Assembly (NCBI RefSeq): GCF_026151205.1
Contig: NC_087082.1
Span: 11,727,997-11,791,996, forward strand
Direction of reading: 5' to 3'
DNA length: 64,000 bases
DNA from: Bolinopsis microptera
Taxonomy: Eukaryota > Ctenophora > Tentaculata > Lobata > Bolinopsidae
Shown here: positions 43,043-57,600 of the stretch, in pieces
Layout: each line of letters begins with the position of its first letter
How positions within the stretch are numbered: the stretch's first letter is position 1
Position numbers and translations under genes: made by a program
Notes under the pieces: generated by a model
Databases searched by the model: none
Told to the model about the DNA's origin: nothing
The model's input: the letters and a program-made list of their open reading frames with translations, nothing else

Positions 43043-44337
43043 TCTATCTGCTGATCTTTATTGGAAATCATCGTTAAAAATTTGATTCGGAACACAGCAT
43101 CATAACAATGTCCATAATTAATTTAGGTTAAGTCAGAAGAGCTAGTTAAGAAGCATAATGTTTACTCAAATCTTGCACAAATCAATGCATATATAGTGCA
43201 GACGCCAATTATAGTGATAAATATTAGGTCAACTGCATGTTACCAGGTTCAATACTGCCACAATTAACTTAAAGCTATTAGCAAAAAAAATGCAAAATGT
43301 TGTTTCTGACTAGTACATGAGTAACAATGCAGTTTAACTTAAAGTTAACTTAAAGTTATATTTATTATAGGAAACAACTTTTGATAAAATGATTGAACAA
43401 ATTCCATCTGCTCAATCGAATAATTTTATTTATTTTTATTAAATGCTCGGCTCACACATAGGCAAAATGCTAAAATTTAAAGTAAAACTACTTTAAAAAG
43501 CAGAAATTAAGCAAAAAAGGCTACCGAGCTACTGCAAACGACAATCTGCAACTCTTATTTAACATAGTTATACTTCTCCGCCGGATTTTGGCGTGCAAAT
43601 TAGAAAATATTTTCAAAGGAATAGACCTGCATGCCGCAAGTAGTTGCGTCTTGCATTTGACGGTAATTACGAGCCCTTGAAGGGCTTGAAGCAGCAATCA
43701 TGTGATTCATTGTTCAGCGGTGTTGTCAAACGACATGATATGCACGATTATTGTGAAGATGTAATGAAGGGCTAAACAAGTACACTGCTACTAGTATTAT
43801 AGCGGCAACCAGAAATCTGTAACCAAGCAAGCATGGTCAAAGCAGTGCCAACAAACGGATCTTCTTCAAAGCTTGAATATTGATGTCTGATGATAAGCAC
43901 TATTATCATTAAAACACATTCAGTGTTGACCATATCATCACTTTCCTAACTTACTGTTCATCATTGTCTTAGGCCACAATTGTACTTATAACAATATAAG
44001 CGATAACAAAACTCGAATGCTCTCAGGTAAGGACCCCAATTCTTCAGCGCGACAAATGAAACACAATTTATCAAAAGTTTTTATTGAGTTTTTAATTTGA
44101 GGACCTGCTCGGCAGCTGCCTGCTCGCAGTACATATCCATATCTCTTTATTCTAAACTCTCCAGATTCTAAAGTCTCTACCTCCATTATCGTTAGTTCTG
44201 ATTAAGCATCCAGGCAGATAACTGATAAGTATAGGTTGCCTTGAAGACGCACTGGTACAACCAAGAAATTAATGTTGGATTTCTCACAATGATCAGTAAT
44301 GTAAGAGAACAATATATGACAATCTGACCAACAAATT
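43043..44337. other. Stretch between the coiled-coil gene start and the satellite
   Basis: AT-rich; would contain the promoter of the minus-strand coiled-coil gene. No exon, RNA gene or transposon end that I can support. Confidence 0.5.
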
Positions 44338-47300
44338 CCAGCACCTCAATCGTGTCATATGCCATTAATGGTTGACTGACTGATAGGTTGCTGGTGAGAA
44401 ATTTAGGAAAAACTGTAAAATTTCGGCCATGGAAATTTCATCTTCAAAAACTGAAAATGGGACAGAGATTGGGACAATATGATTTTGCAAATTTGTTCGG
44501 GATTTTGACTCCCAGTACCTCAATTTGGTTTCATACCATCATCAATTAACTGTCTAATTGGTTTCTGGGCAAAAATTTCTTCCAATCTGTCAAATTTGTG
44601 TTCAGAAAATTTCATATTTGAAAATGGGACAGGATTTTGAAAATACAACTTTTCGTTTTGTTAAGCTTTCTACTGTGGGCTTCCTCCGCCCGAAATCAAA
44701 CTTCCAGCACCTCAATCATGTCATTTGGCATCTATAGTTGACTTACTAATTAGTTGTGGGTGAAAAAATCAGTCAAAACTATAAAATTTCGGTCCTGAAA
44801 ATTTCATCTTCAAAAACTGAAAATGGGACAGAGATTGGGACAATATGATTTTGCAATTTTGTTCGGGATTTTGACTCCCAGTACCTCAATTTGGTTTCAT
44901 ACCATCATCAATTAACTGTCTAATTGGTTTCTGGGCAAAAATTTCTTCCAATCTGTCAAATTTGTGTTCAGAAAATTTCATATTTGAAAATGGGACAGGA
45001 TTTTGAAAATACAACTTTTCGTTTTGTTAAGCTTTCTACTGTGGGCTTCCTCCGACCGAAATCAAACTTCCAGCACCTCAATCGTGTCATTTGGCATCTA
45101 TAGTTGACTTACTAATTGGTTGTGGGTGAAAAAATCAGTCAAAACTGTAAAATTTCGGTCCTGGAAATTTCATCTTCAAAAACTGAAAATGGGACAGAGA
45201 TTGGGACAATATGATTTTGCAATTTTGTTCGGGATTTTGACTCCCAGTACCTCAATTTGGTTTCATACCATCATCAATTAACTGTCTTATTGGTTTCTGG
45301 GCAAAAATTTCTTCCAATCTGTCAAATTTGTGTTCAGAAAATTTCATATTTGAAAATGGGACAGGATTTTGAAAATACAACTTTTCGTTTTGTTAAGCTT
45401 TCTACTGTGGGCTTCCTCCGACCGAAATCAAACTTCCAGCACCTCAATCATGTCATTTGGCATCTATAGTTGACTTACTACTTGGTTGTGGGTGAAAAAA
45501 TCAGTCAAAACTGTAAAATTTCGGTCCTGAAAATTTCATCTTCAAAAACTGAAAATGGGACAGAGATTGGGACAATATGATTTTGCAATTTTGTTCGGGA
45601 TTTTGACTCCCAGTACCTCAATTTGGTTTCATACCATCATCAATTAACTGTCTAATTGGTTTCTGGGCAAAAATTTCTTCCAATCTGTAAATTTGTGTTC
45701 AAAAAATTTCATATTTGAAAATAGGACAGGATTTTGAAAGTACAACTTTTCGTTTTGTTAAGCTTTCTACTGTGGGCTTCCTCCGACCGAAATCAAACTT
45801 CCAGCACCTCAATCGTGTCATTTGGCATCTATAGTTGACTTACTAATTGGTTGTGGGTGAAAAAATCAGTCAAAACTGTAAAATTTCGGTCCTGGAAATA
45901 TCATCTTCAAAAACTGAAAATGGGACAGAGATTGGGACAATATGATTTTGCAATTTTGTTCGGGATTTTGACTCCCAGTACCTCAATTTGGTTTCATACC
46001 ATCATCAATTAACTGTCTAATTGGTTTCTGGGCAAAAATTTCTTCCAATCTGTCAAATTTGTGTTCAGAAAATTTCATATTTGAAAATGGGACAGGATTT
46101 TGAAAATACAACTTTTCGTTTTGTTAAGCTTTCTACTGTGGGCTTCCTCCGACCGAAATCAAACTTCCAGCACCTCAATCGTGTCATTTGGCATCTATAG
46201 TTGACTTATTAATTGGTTGTGGGTGAAAAAATCAGTCAAAACTGTAAAATTTCGGTCCTGGAAATTTCATCTTCAAAAACTGAAAATGGGACAGAGATTG
46301 GGACAATATGATTTTGCAATTTTGTTCGGGATTTTGACTCCCAGTACCTCAATTTGGTTTCATACCATCATCAATTAACTGTCTAATTGGTTTCTGGGCA
46401 AAAATTTCTTCCAATCTGTCAAATTTGTGTTCAGAAAATTTCATATTTGAAAATGGGACAGGATTTTGAAAATACAACTTTTCGTTTTGTTAAGCTTTCT
46501 ACTGTGGGCTTCCTCCGACCGAAATCAAACTTCCAGCACCTCAATCGTGTCATTTGGCATCTATAGTTGACTTACTTATTGGTTACGGGTGAAAAAATCA
46601 GTCAAAACTGTAAAATTTCGGTCCTGGAAATTTCATCTTCAAAAACTGAAAATGGGACAGAGATTGGGACAATATGATTTTGCAATTTTGTTCGGGATTT
46701 TGACTCCCAGTACCTCAATTTGGTTTCATACCATCATCAATTAACTGTCTAATTGGTTTCTGGGCAAAAATTTCTTCCAATCTGTCAAATTTGTGTTCAG
46801 AAAATTTCATATTTGAAAATGGGACAGGATTTTGAAAATACAACTTTTCGTTTTGTTAAGCTTTCTACTGTGGGCTTCCTCCGACCGAAATCAAACTTCC
46901 AGCACCTCAATCGTGTCATTTGGCATCTATAGTTGACTTACTAATTGGTTGTGGGTGAAAAAATCAGTCAAAACTGTAAAATTTCGGTCCTGGAAATTTC
47001 ATCTTCAAAAACTGAAAATGGGACAGAGATTGGGACAATATGATTTTGCAATTTTGCTCGGGATTTTGACTCCCAGTACCTCAATTTGGTTTCATACCAT
47101 CATCAATTAACTGTCTAATTGGTTTCTGGGCAAAAATTTCTTCCAATCTGTCAAATTTGTGTTTAAAATATTTCATATTTGAAAATGGGACAGGATTTTG
47201 AAAATACAACTTTTCGTTTTGTTAAGCTTTCTACTGTGGGCTTCCTCCGACCGAAATCAAACTTCCAGCACCTCAATCGTGTCATTTGGCATCTATAGTT

Positions 47301-50300
47301 GACTTACTAATTGGTTGTGGGTGAAAAAATCAGTCAAAACTGTAAAATTTCGGTCCTGGAAATTTCATCTTCAAAAACTGAAAATGGGACAGAGATTGGG
47401 ACAATATGATTTTGCAATTTTGTTCGGGATTTTGACTCCCAGTACCTCAATTTGGTTTCATACCATCATCAATTAACTGTCTAATTGGTTTCTGGGCAAA
47501 AATTTCTTCCAATCTGTCAAATTTGTGTTCAGAAAATTTCATATTTGAAAATGGGACAGGATTTTGAAAATACAACTTTTCGTTTTGTTAAGCTTTCTAC
47601 TGTGGGCTTCCTCCGACCGAAATCAAACTTCCAGCACCTCAATCGTGTCATTTGGCATCTATAGTTGACTTACTAATTGGTTGTGGGTGAAAAAATCAGT
47701 CAAAACTGTAAAATTTCGGTCCTGGAAATTTCATCTTCAAAAACTGAAAATGGGACAGAGATTGGGACAATATGATTTTGCAATTTTGTTCGGGATTTTG
47801 ACTCCCAGTACCTCAATTTGGTTTCATACCATCATCAATTAACTGTCTAATTGGTTTCTGGGCAAAAATTTCTTCCAATCTGTCAAATTTGTGTTCAGAA
47901 AATTTCATATTTGAAAATGGGACAGGATTTTGAAAATACAACTTTTCGTTTTGTTAAGCTTTCTACTGTGGGTTTCCTCCGACCGAAATCAATTTCCAGC
48001 ACCTCAATCGTGTCATTTGGCATCTATAGTTGACTTACTAATTGGTTGTGGGTGAAAAAATCAGTCAAAACTGTAAAATTTCGGTCCTGGAAATTTCATC
48101 TTCAAAAACTGAAAATGGGACAGAGATTGGGACAATATGATTTTGCAATTTTGTTCGGGATTTTGACTCCCAGTACCTCAATTTGGTTTCATACCATCAT
48201 CAATTAACTGTCTAATTGGTTTCTGGGCAAAAATTTCTTCCAATCTGTCAAATTTGTGTTCAGAAAATTTCATATTTGAAAATGGGACAGGATTTTGAAA
48301 ATACAACTTTTCGTTTTGTTAAGCTTTCTACTGTGGGCTTCCTCCGACCGAAATCAAACTTCCAGCACCTCAATCGTGTCATTTGGCATCTATAGTTGAC
48401 TTACTAATTGGTTGTGGGTGAAAAAATCAGTCAAAACTGTAAAATTTCGGTCCTGGAAATTTCATCTTCAAAAACTGAAAATGGGACAGAGATTGGGACA
48501 ATATGATTTTGCAATTTTGTTCGGGATTTTGACTCCCAGTACCTCAATTTGGTTTCATACCATCATCAATTAACTGTCTAATTGGTTTCTGGGCAAAAAT
48601 TTCTTCCAATCTGTCAAATTTGTGTTCAGAAAATTTCATATTTGAAAATGGGACAGGATTTTGAAAATACAACTTTTCGTTTTGTTAAGCTTTCTACTGT
48701 GGGCTTCCTCCGACCGAAATCAAACTTCCAGCACCTCAATCGTGTCATTTGGCATCTATAGTTGACTTACTACTTGGTTGTGGGTGAAAAAATCAGTCAA
48801 AACTGTAAAATTTCGGTCCTGGAAATTTCATCTTCAAAAACTGAAAATGGGACAGAGATTGGGACAATATGATTTTGCAATTTTGTTCGGGATTTTGACT
48901 CCCAGTACCTCAATTTGGTTTCATACCATCATCAATTAACTGTCTAATTGGTTTCTGGGCAAAAATTTCTTCCAATCTGTCAAATTTGTGTTCAGAAAAT
49001 TTCATATTTGAAAATGGGACAGGATTTTGAAAATACAACTTTTCGTTTTGTTAAGCTTTCTACTGTGGGATTCCTCCGACCGAAATCAAACTTCCAGTAC
49101 CTCAATCGTGTCATTTGGCATCTATAGTTGACTTACTAATTGGTTGTGGGTGAAAAAATCAGTCAAAACTGTAAAATTTCGGTCCTGGAAATTTCATCTT
49201 CAAAAACTGAAAATGGGACAGAGATTGGGACAATATGATTTTGCAATTTTGTTCGGGATTTTGACTCCCAGTACCTCAATTTGGTTTCATACCATCATCA
49301 ATTAACTGTCTAATTGGTTTCTGGGCAAAAATTTCTTCCAATCTGTCAAATTTGTGTTCAGAAAATTTCATATTTGAAAATGGGACAGGATTTTGAAAAT
49401 ACAACTTTTCGTTTTGTTAAGCTTTCTACTGTGGGCTTCCTCCGACCGAAATCAAACTTCCAGCACCTCAATCGTGTCATTTGGCATCTATAGTTGACTT
49501 ACTAATTGGTTGTGGGTGAAAAAATCAGTCAAAACTGTAAAATTTCGGTCCTGGAAATTTCATCTTCAAAAACTGAAAATGGGACAGAGATTGGGACAAT
49601 ATGATTTTGCAATTTTGTTCGGGATTTTGACTCCCAGTACCTCAATTTGGTTTCATACCATCATCAATTAACTGTCTAATTGGTTTCTGGGCAAAAATTT
49701 CTTCCAATCTGTCAAATTTGTGTTCAGAAAATTTCATATTTGAAAATGGGACAGGATTTTGAAAATACAACTTTTCGTTTTGTTAAGCTTTCTACTGTGG
49801 GCTTCCTCCGACCGAAATCAAACTTCCAGCACCTCAATCGTGTCATTTGGCATCTATAGTTGACTTACTAATTGGTTGTGGGTGAAAAAATCAGTCAAAA
49901 CTGTAAAATTTCGGTCCTGGAAATTTCATCTTCAAAAACTGAAAATGGGACAGAGATTGGGACAATATGATTTTGCAATTTTGTTCGGGATTTTGACTCC
50001 CAGTACCTCAATTTGGTTTCATACCATCATCAATTAACTGTCTAATTGGTTTCTGGGCAAAAATTTCTTCCAATCTGTCAAATTTGTGTTCAGAAAATTT
50101 CATATTTGAAAATGGGACAGGATTTTGAAAATACAACTTTTCGTTTTGTTAAGCTTTCTACTGTGGGTTTCCTCCGACCGAAATCAAACTTCCAGCACCT
50201 CAATCGTGTCATTTGGCATCTATAGTTGACTTACTACTTGGTTGTGGGTGAAAAAATCAGTCAAAACTGTAACATTTCGGTCCTGGAAATTTCATCTTCA

Positions 50301-52726
50301 AAAACTGAAAATGGGACAGAGATTGGGACAATATGATTTTGCAATTTTGTTCGGGATTTTGACTCCCAGTACCTCAATTTGGTTTCATACCATCATCAAT
50401 TAACTCTAATTGGTTTCTGGGCAAAAATTTCTTCCAATCTGTCAAATTTGTGTTCAGAAAATTTCATATTTGAAAATGGGACAGGATTTTGAAAATACAA
50501 CTTTTCGTTTTGTTAAGCTTTCTACTGTGGGCTTCCTCCGACCGAAATCAAACTTCCAGCACCTCAATCGTGTCATTTGGCATCTATAGTTGACTTACTA
50601 CTTGGTTGTGGGTGAAAAAATCAGTCAAAACTGTAAAATTTCGGTCCTGGAAATTTCATCTTCAAAAACTGAAAATGGGACAGAGATTGGGACAATATGA
50701 TTTTGCAATTTTGTTCGGGATTTTGACTCCCAGTACCTCAATTTGGTTTCATACCATCATCAATTAACTGTCTAATTGGTTTCTGGGCAAAAATTTCTTC
50801 CAATCTGTCAAATTTGTGTTCAGAAAATTTCATATTTGAAAATGGGACAGGATTTTGAAAATACAACTTTTCGTTTTGTTAAGCTTTCTACTGTGGGCTT
50901 CCTCCGACCGAAATCAAACTTCCAGTACCTCAATCGTGTCATTTGGCATCTATAGTTGACTTACTAATTGGTTGTGGGTGAAAAAATCAGTCAAAACTGT
51001 AACATTTCGGTCCTGGAAATTTCATCTTCAAAAAATGAAAATGGGACAGAGATTGGGACAATATGATTTTGCAATTTTGTTCGGGATTTTGACTCCCAGT
51101 ACCTCAATTTGGTTTCATACCATCATCAATTAACTGTCTAATTGGTTTCTGGGCAAAAATTTCTTCCAATCTGTCAAATTTGTGTTCAGAAAATTTCATA
51201 TTTGAAAATGGGACAGGATTTTGAAAATACAACTTTTCGTTTTGTTAAGCTTTCTACTGTGGGTTTCCTCCGACCGAAATCAATTTTCCAGCACCTCAAT
51301 CGTGTCATTTGGCATCTATAGTTGACTTACTTATTGGTTGTGGGTGAAAAAATCAGTCAAAACTGTAAAATTTCGGTCCAGGAAATTTCATCTTCAAAAA
51401 CTGAAAATGGGACAGAGAATGGGACAATAAGATTTTGCAATTTTGTTCGGGATTTTGACTCCCAGTACCTCAATTTGGTTTCATACCATCATCAATTAAC
51501 TGTCTAATTGGTTTCTGGGCAAAAATTTCTTCCAATCTGTCAAAATTGTGTTCAGAAAATTTCATATTTGAAAATGGGACAGGATTTTGAAAATACAACT
51601 TTTCGTTTTGTTAAGCTTTCTACTGTGGGCTTCCTCCGACCGAAATCAAACTTCCAGCACCTCAATCGTGTCATTTGGCATCTATAGTTGACTTACTAAT
51701 TGGTTGTGGGTGAAAAAATCAGTCAAAACTGTAAAATTTCGGTCCTGGAAATTTCATCTTCAAAAACTGAAAATGGGACAGAGAATGGGACAATAAGATT
51801 TTGCAATTTTGTTCGGGATTTTGACTCCCAGTACCTCAATTTGGTTTCATACCATCATCAATTAACTGTCTAATTGGTTTCTGGGCAAAAATTTCTTCCA
51901 ATCTGTCAAAATTGTGTTCAGAAAATTTCATATTTGAAAATGGGACAGGATTTTGAAAATACAACTTTTCGTTTTGTTAAGCTTTCTACTGTGGGCTTCC
52001 TCCGACCGAAATCAAACTTCCAGCACCTCAATCGTGTCATTTGGCATCTATAGTTGACTTACTAATTGGTTGTGGGTGAAAAAATCAGTCAAAACTGTAA
52101 AATTTCGGTCCTGGAAATTTCATCTTCAAAAACTGAAAATGGGACAGAGATTGGGACAATATGATTTTGCAATTTTGTTCGGGATTTTGACTCCCAGTAC
52201 CTCAATTTGGTTTCATACCATCATAAATTAGATGTCTAATTGGTTTCTGGGCAAAAATTTCTTCCAATCTGTCAAAATTGTGTTCAGAAAATTTCATATT
52301 TGAAAATGGGACAGGATTTTGAAAATACAACTTTTCGTTTTGTTAAGCTTTCTACTGTGGGCTTCCTCCGACCGAAATCAAACTTCCAGCACCTCAATCG
52401 TGTCATTTGGCATCTATAGTTGACTTACTAATTGGTTGTGGGTGAAAAAATCAGTCAAAACTGTAAAATTTCGGTCCTGGAAATTTCATCTTCAAAAACT
52501 AAAAATGGGACAGAGACTGGGACAATATGATTTTGCAATTTTGTTCGGGATTTTGACTCCCAGTACCTCAATTTGGTTTCATACCATCATCAATTAACTG
52601 TCTAATTGGTTTCTGGGCAAAAATTTCTTCCAATCTGTCAAATTTGTGTTCAGAACATTTCATATTTGAAAATGGGACAGGATTTTGAAAATACAACTTT
52701 TCGTTTTGTTAAGGTTTCTGCTGTGA
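44338..52726. repeat. Satellite array, 23 units of ~366 bp, each an old dimer
   Basis: The phrase GATTTTGACTCCCAGTACCT recurs every 365-367 bp from 44501 to 52549, giving 23 units, most over 97 per cent alike by eye; the first is diverged. Each unit splits into two related halves of about 174 and 192 bp, starting CCAGCACCTCAATCGTGTCA and CCAGTACCTCAATTTGGTTT. The halves share CTAATTGGTT.TGGG, AATTTCAT.TT and GAAAATGGGACAG. The right edge breaks abruptly at about 52726. Short open frames inside are by-products. No gene lies in the array. Confidence 0.97.
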
Positions 52727-54463
52727 ACGTTCGCTAAAAAAGTTTTTATATTCCATCTACCCATTTTCAGCAAAACATCAGCTATCGTATTATTTTCAAT
52801 TTATGTAAATGCAATAACAATGCCGTTGTCATGATTAAAATTGAAATGTGTAAATGTAAAGAAAATTAATTTAAAACAATGTGAAACCTATAATACAGAC
52901 CTCAAGTCGACCATGCAAAAACAGATGCAAGCCCTGCCACTACAATTGTTGAATTATTGAAATTAAAAGTACTCTATTACATTTAAATTAAGATTACTAC
53001 AAATTAAACAAGTTAATTACACGTACATTATCAACGCATTTTACAAATCAAACGTTATAAGGTATATTTCAAATAAAGAGTGTATACATTAAAAGATCGA
53101 ACTCGTGTAGAAAACTAATAATTCAATTGTGTAGAAGTTCAAAATAAGACTTCGCCTTTTAGGACACAAATGAAATTTTTCCTATGGGTTGTTTAAAAAA
53201 AAGTAGTTTCAACAGCCCTAGTGATCTACTAAACAGTTTAAATTGAATTTTCAATGTACGAAGATGTAAAATCATTCTATATAATCCCATATCTTAGAAA
53301 ATAATTTGTGTAACCGTCAATAAAATAAATTGATCGAAGATTAAAATTATAACTCACTTTAAAATACAATTCACTTTAAAATACAACTCGCTTTAAAAAT
53401 TTAACTCGCTTAAGAATGGCAACTCACTCAGAGCCCATAATCAAACTCCAAACTTTAACAGTTTAAACTTAAAACTTAACACATTATTTCGTTTAAATTT
53501 GTATGATACATACACAATAACAATAAGTCGTAAATTACACCCCTTATAATATTAATTGTAATAATCATATTTTCAATTTTATAATTAGAGCAGATTTAAG
53601 ATTATGGAACTTAAAAATGTCTGAGATAAAAAATAATAGCATAAATATAAGAATATAACATAACGTTTTTACAAATATGCCCATTTAAATTAATATCAGA
53701 TATAAAATAATGCATATTAAAGTTAAACATAAAATGTATCATACATTACATTTACCTGTTACTCTATTTAAACGAAACTTAGATCAGATTTTAAATTTGT
53801 CAATCATAAATTAATGAGTAGATAAACACTTTAAATAGACTCACATCCTATTGCATAGCATTATTATAATACTCATTTAGACTTGCAAATATTACGACCA
53901 AAACTTGATCGCCAAACAAGCACATTTTCTAAATTCTATTGGACGTTTTGTATGATCTCATTCTTAATGATGCAATAGGATTTGATAGATAAGGTAGCAA
54001 CTATCACTTAATTCTTAAAATATCTAACGTTCAAATTATCTTTAAAATTTTACTTCATTCATTTATATTTGAATTAGAATATATCGACTACAAATGATTA
54101 CAGAAAACTGCAATACGTCTTTTTCTTTTACACATAGATAAAGTTTAGCATTTATATTCAAAGAAAGGACTCTATTGTGAGGTGGACAATGCACAAGGAA
54201 GAAAAACAAAGAATTAAGAAAGCGAACGTGAAAGTGAAAGTGACAGTATCAACTGTATCACATGATATATTTGCGATTTCACCGTTCACTCTCACAATAT
54301 TAGAAACAAAGTTGGTCGCATATTATAAATCTTAAAATTGTTTAGTGAACTTAAAAGTAAATTTTAAATTCTAAATAAGACATTAACAAAAAGTTCGCTA
54401 CAAAGTAAGGTTAATGGGACGATTAAAAAAGTTATCAAATAGTCAGCTCGAACACACTTTGAA
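52727..54463. other. AT-rich stretch without recognised gene
   Basis: Very AT-rich, with short repeats such as ACTCACTTTAAAATACAA (about 53350-53400). It includes the presumed 3' flank of the kelch gene. No exon or RNA gene is supported. Confidence 0.5.
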
Positions 54464-54672
54464 GTTAAGAAGCTAAAAAGCTAAGAAGTTATGAAGCTAT
54501 GAATGTAGGAAGTTAGGAAGTTAGGAAGCTAGGACGTTAGGAAGCTAGGAATGTAGGAAGTTAGGAAGCTAAGAATGTAGGAAGTTAGGAAGTTAAGAAG
54601 CTAGGAAGTTAGGAAGCTAGGAAGTTAGGAAGCTAGGAATCTAGGAAGTTAGAAAGCTAAGAATGTAGGAAG
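54464..54672. repeat. Degenerate AAGTTAGG/AAGCTAGG repeat in the kelch 3' UTR
   Basis: About 25 copies of an 8-bp unit (GAAGTTAG, GAAGCTAG, GAATGTAG). It abuts the stop codon of the kelch gene (54673-54675), so it makes up the start of its 3' UTR. Confidence 0.85.
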
Positions 54673-57600
54673 TTAGTCTGATTCCTGAGGTTTGACGAGC
54701 ATGCAGCCCACAGTGAGACCGTACTCTACACAGTGTACCGGACTGTCGTACCTGGGAGTGTACTGTGTTATCAAGTAGTAAGTATTGGTGGAACAAATCA
54801 TAATCAAACGTTCATTATCATAGCTATGGATATATAGTACAACAAAGCATAAAAATGTTTTAAAAACCTCAAGTTGTCCAAAGCTGCTAAGCTATAACTA
54901 AACGGTTTCCAGAAATAACTATTATTGCCCACGAAGTAGAACACGTGTTAGCGGGCCCCACCTATCTAACCACTTAGTTCATACATTACATATTCAGTGA
55001 GGGGGCAGTGAGGGAGCTTCTAAATGGTTACACTAGCGTAGTTTTAACACAATAGCTATACGTATAACTGATTAGGGAGGGGGAGGGGGGGGGTTTAAAA
55101 ATTGGCCTAAAAAGCTAAAAGTGATAACCATAACGAAATACATAAACGACCCCTGACTATAGTGAACTAACTTTAAGTTGGTTCCTTTCTTCCACTTGTG
55201 TCGTGTCAGGTCGAACAGCTCTACCTTAGCTACACTGTCACCTCCTACTGCAGCGTGACTCACTGTGTATATCTGATGAGATGAGGATTTATTACCCGGT
55301 CAAACTAGGAGTTGAATTGATTAAAAATCTACTTTGACGAGATGTGACCAAGTTGATTTTAAAATAAATTGATCATAGCTCTATAAGAATGAATAATTTA
55401 ATTTAGAATTTGGCTGATAACAGTTGAGGTTTGCAGTCAGTTTATAACCATCTGGCTAGAAATAACATTAGTCGAGATTTAAGTGAGAGGGAGAGCTGCA
55501 GCCTAACACATCTCATGATCTCAACACATTATGTAAATTCTAGCCCAGTTAAATGAAAAGAGCTGACCTTATCATGGTAGATCATGCCAGTTAACATCTC
55601 GTACATTGGGGAGGGCTTGTGGTTCTGGATGATGGTCCAGGACTCCGAGGTCAGATTGTAGATCAGGATCTCTCTGTTCTGCCAGTTGCCGCCTCCCTGC
55701 ATTTAACAGTCAAGTTAGGGAGTGATACTGATATAGTGTGGTGGCAAGGGGTTGTTCACATATTACGTAATCACTGAGGGAGAGGGAGGGGGTGTCTAAA
55801 TGACCGCATAATATGTGAACGACCCCAAGTGTAAAGGTGATGAAAAGGGTACGATCTAATGTTTAAATCATACTGTGTCTGAACTTGGTTGAACTTGGTC
55901 CTGCAAATGACGAGCTATGGATAAATCATTGGATCTCATTGGTTCTGGCTTTGTCAATAAGAATGTCGTTGTTGTTGTCAATGAAGAGCTATGAATAAAT
56001 CATTGGATCTCACTGATGCTGGCCGTGTCAATGACGAACTATGAACAAATTAATTTGTTTCCCACCCCACGTTCTCGCCGCCTCAGCTTTCCCTCGGATG
56101 CCTTATAGCGATTCTGTCTGTTATCTGTTTTGTGTATGAAGTAATAAATGACCCCGTTATGCTGTTGTAGGACAATTTCGTTCTGAATTATGGGTTTGCA
56201 AGGATTTGTCTCGTAACTTTGTTTAAAATAAATCATCAAAATCTCGTGAGTTCACTGAACAATTTAAAGTTACGTTGAAGACATGTACAAGATATAATTT
56301 AGAAAAAGATAAGTGCCCCTCTGTCAAAAAAAGTTTGTTCGAGTCTAAGATATGGTATTGTGCAAGAACTCGACTTGTATATTAATAAGTTCAGAAATAT
56401 TTCGATCACGTTTACGTCGCGTGTGGCGTTTAGAATAAGGGACGAGATGAAGTGTTCGGTCCTAGCTAGACGGCACGTCACACATCTCGCAATCCTAGCT
56501 AGACGGCACGTCACACATCTCGCAATCCTAGCTAGACGGCACGTCACACATCTCGCAATCGATGACAAGCCGTCTAACTGGGGTCTTAGAGTCTAAGTAT
56601 AAGGATAACTGTCACTATCTTCATTATTCAGCAAGTTTCTATAGCTGTCCCTTACTCTACTAAAAATCCGTCTAAAAAAGTCCGGTCTGTCTCTTGTGAT
56701 GAGGATTAGAGGGAATAGAGCAGCATTTATTAACGGTAAAGTGAACACTGCAAACCCAGTGACTTTCCCTCTGGTTAGGTAGGAGTATTTAAAATCTGTA
56801 TTCTTTACAAAGTCACCGACGTCAAACTGAAAGTAGCTGAAAGCAGCAACCCCGAGAAAAGAAGCGTTGCAGAAAAAGAAGAGGGTAGAGACAAGAGACA
56901 CAGTGATGACGACATGTCTCCATATAGTTTCATTCACTGGAGATCGAGACAGTTTGAAAACCAGGAACCCCATGCTGACAAAAACGATAAATGGTGGCAC
57001 TCCCACGTGTATTGTGAAGAGCAGAGATGTTAACACAGAATTAGAGCCATCAGGGTTCAAACAGAGGGTAGAGTTGGTGTTGGCGAGACAGGAGATGTAG
57101 ACAAGAGTCCAGAGACCGGGGATGGGAAGTGTGCTGACTGTGTTGATGCGAGTCTCGTAGACTTGAAACCTGGTCGTCTCATTCAGGTAAAACACAGCAA
57201 CCCCGTCAAAGCAATGTAACACAGCACATACCACAGTTACAATCACCATGACTAGTCTCACCCTCTTAATGTTAATGGCAGTGTAGGGTCTGGCCACTTT
57301 CAGCGTCAAGACCACACTCAAAACCACATTATAAAACTTGGAGCATGTCTCCCCAACCGCGCATGTTCCTTGGTATATGTAGAGACTGTAAAACAAGTAC
57401 TTCAGGTTTAGTTCCAGAGAACCGTAGACTAGGTTCCCCACGATGGAGAGAGCTAGGTCACCCTGAGCCATGATGATGTTACTCGTTGCTATAGCAATGA
57501 AAGTAGCTGGCACGAATCTAGCCTTGTCAGTGTAGTAGCATACGATAATTAGAATGTTCTGGACGAGGATTGTGATTGATAGGGTCATGTTTAGGGGGCT

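Noticed and set aside
44338-52726. Short open frames recurring in the satellite
   Set aside because: Copies of one 60-70 codon frame by-product of the repeat; no start context, splice sites or known domain.
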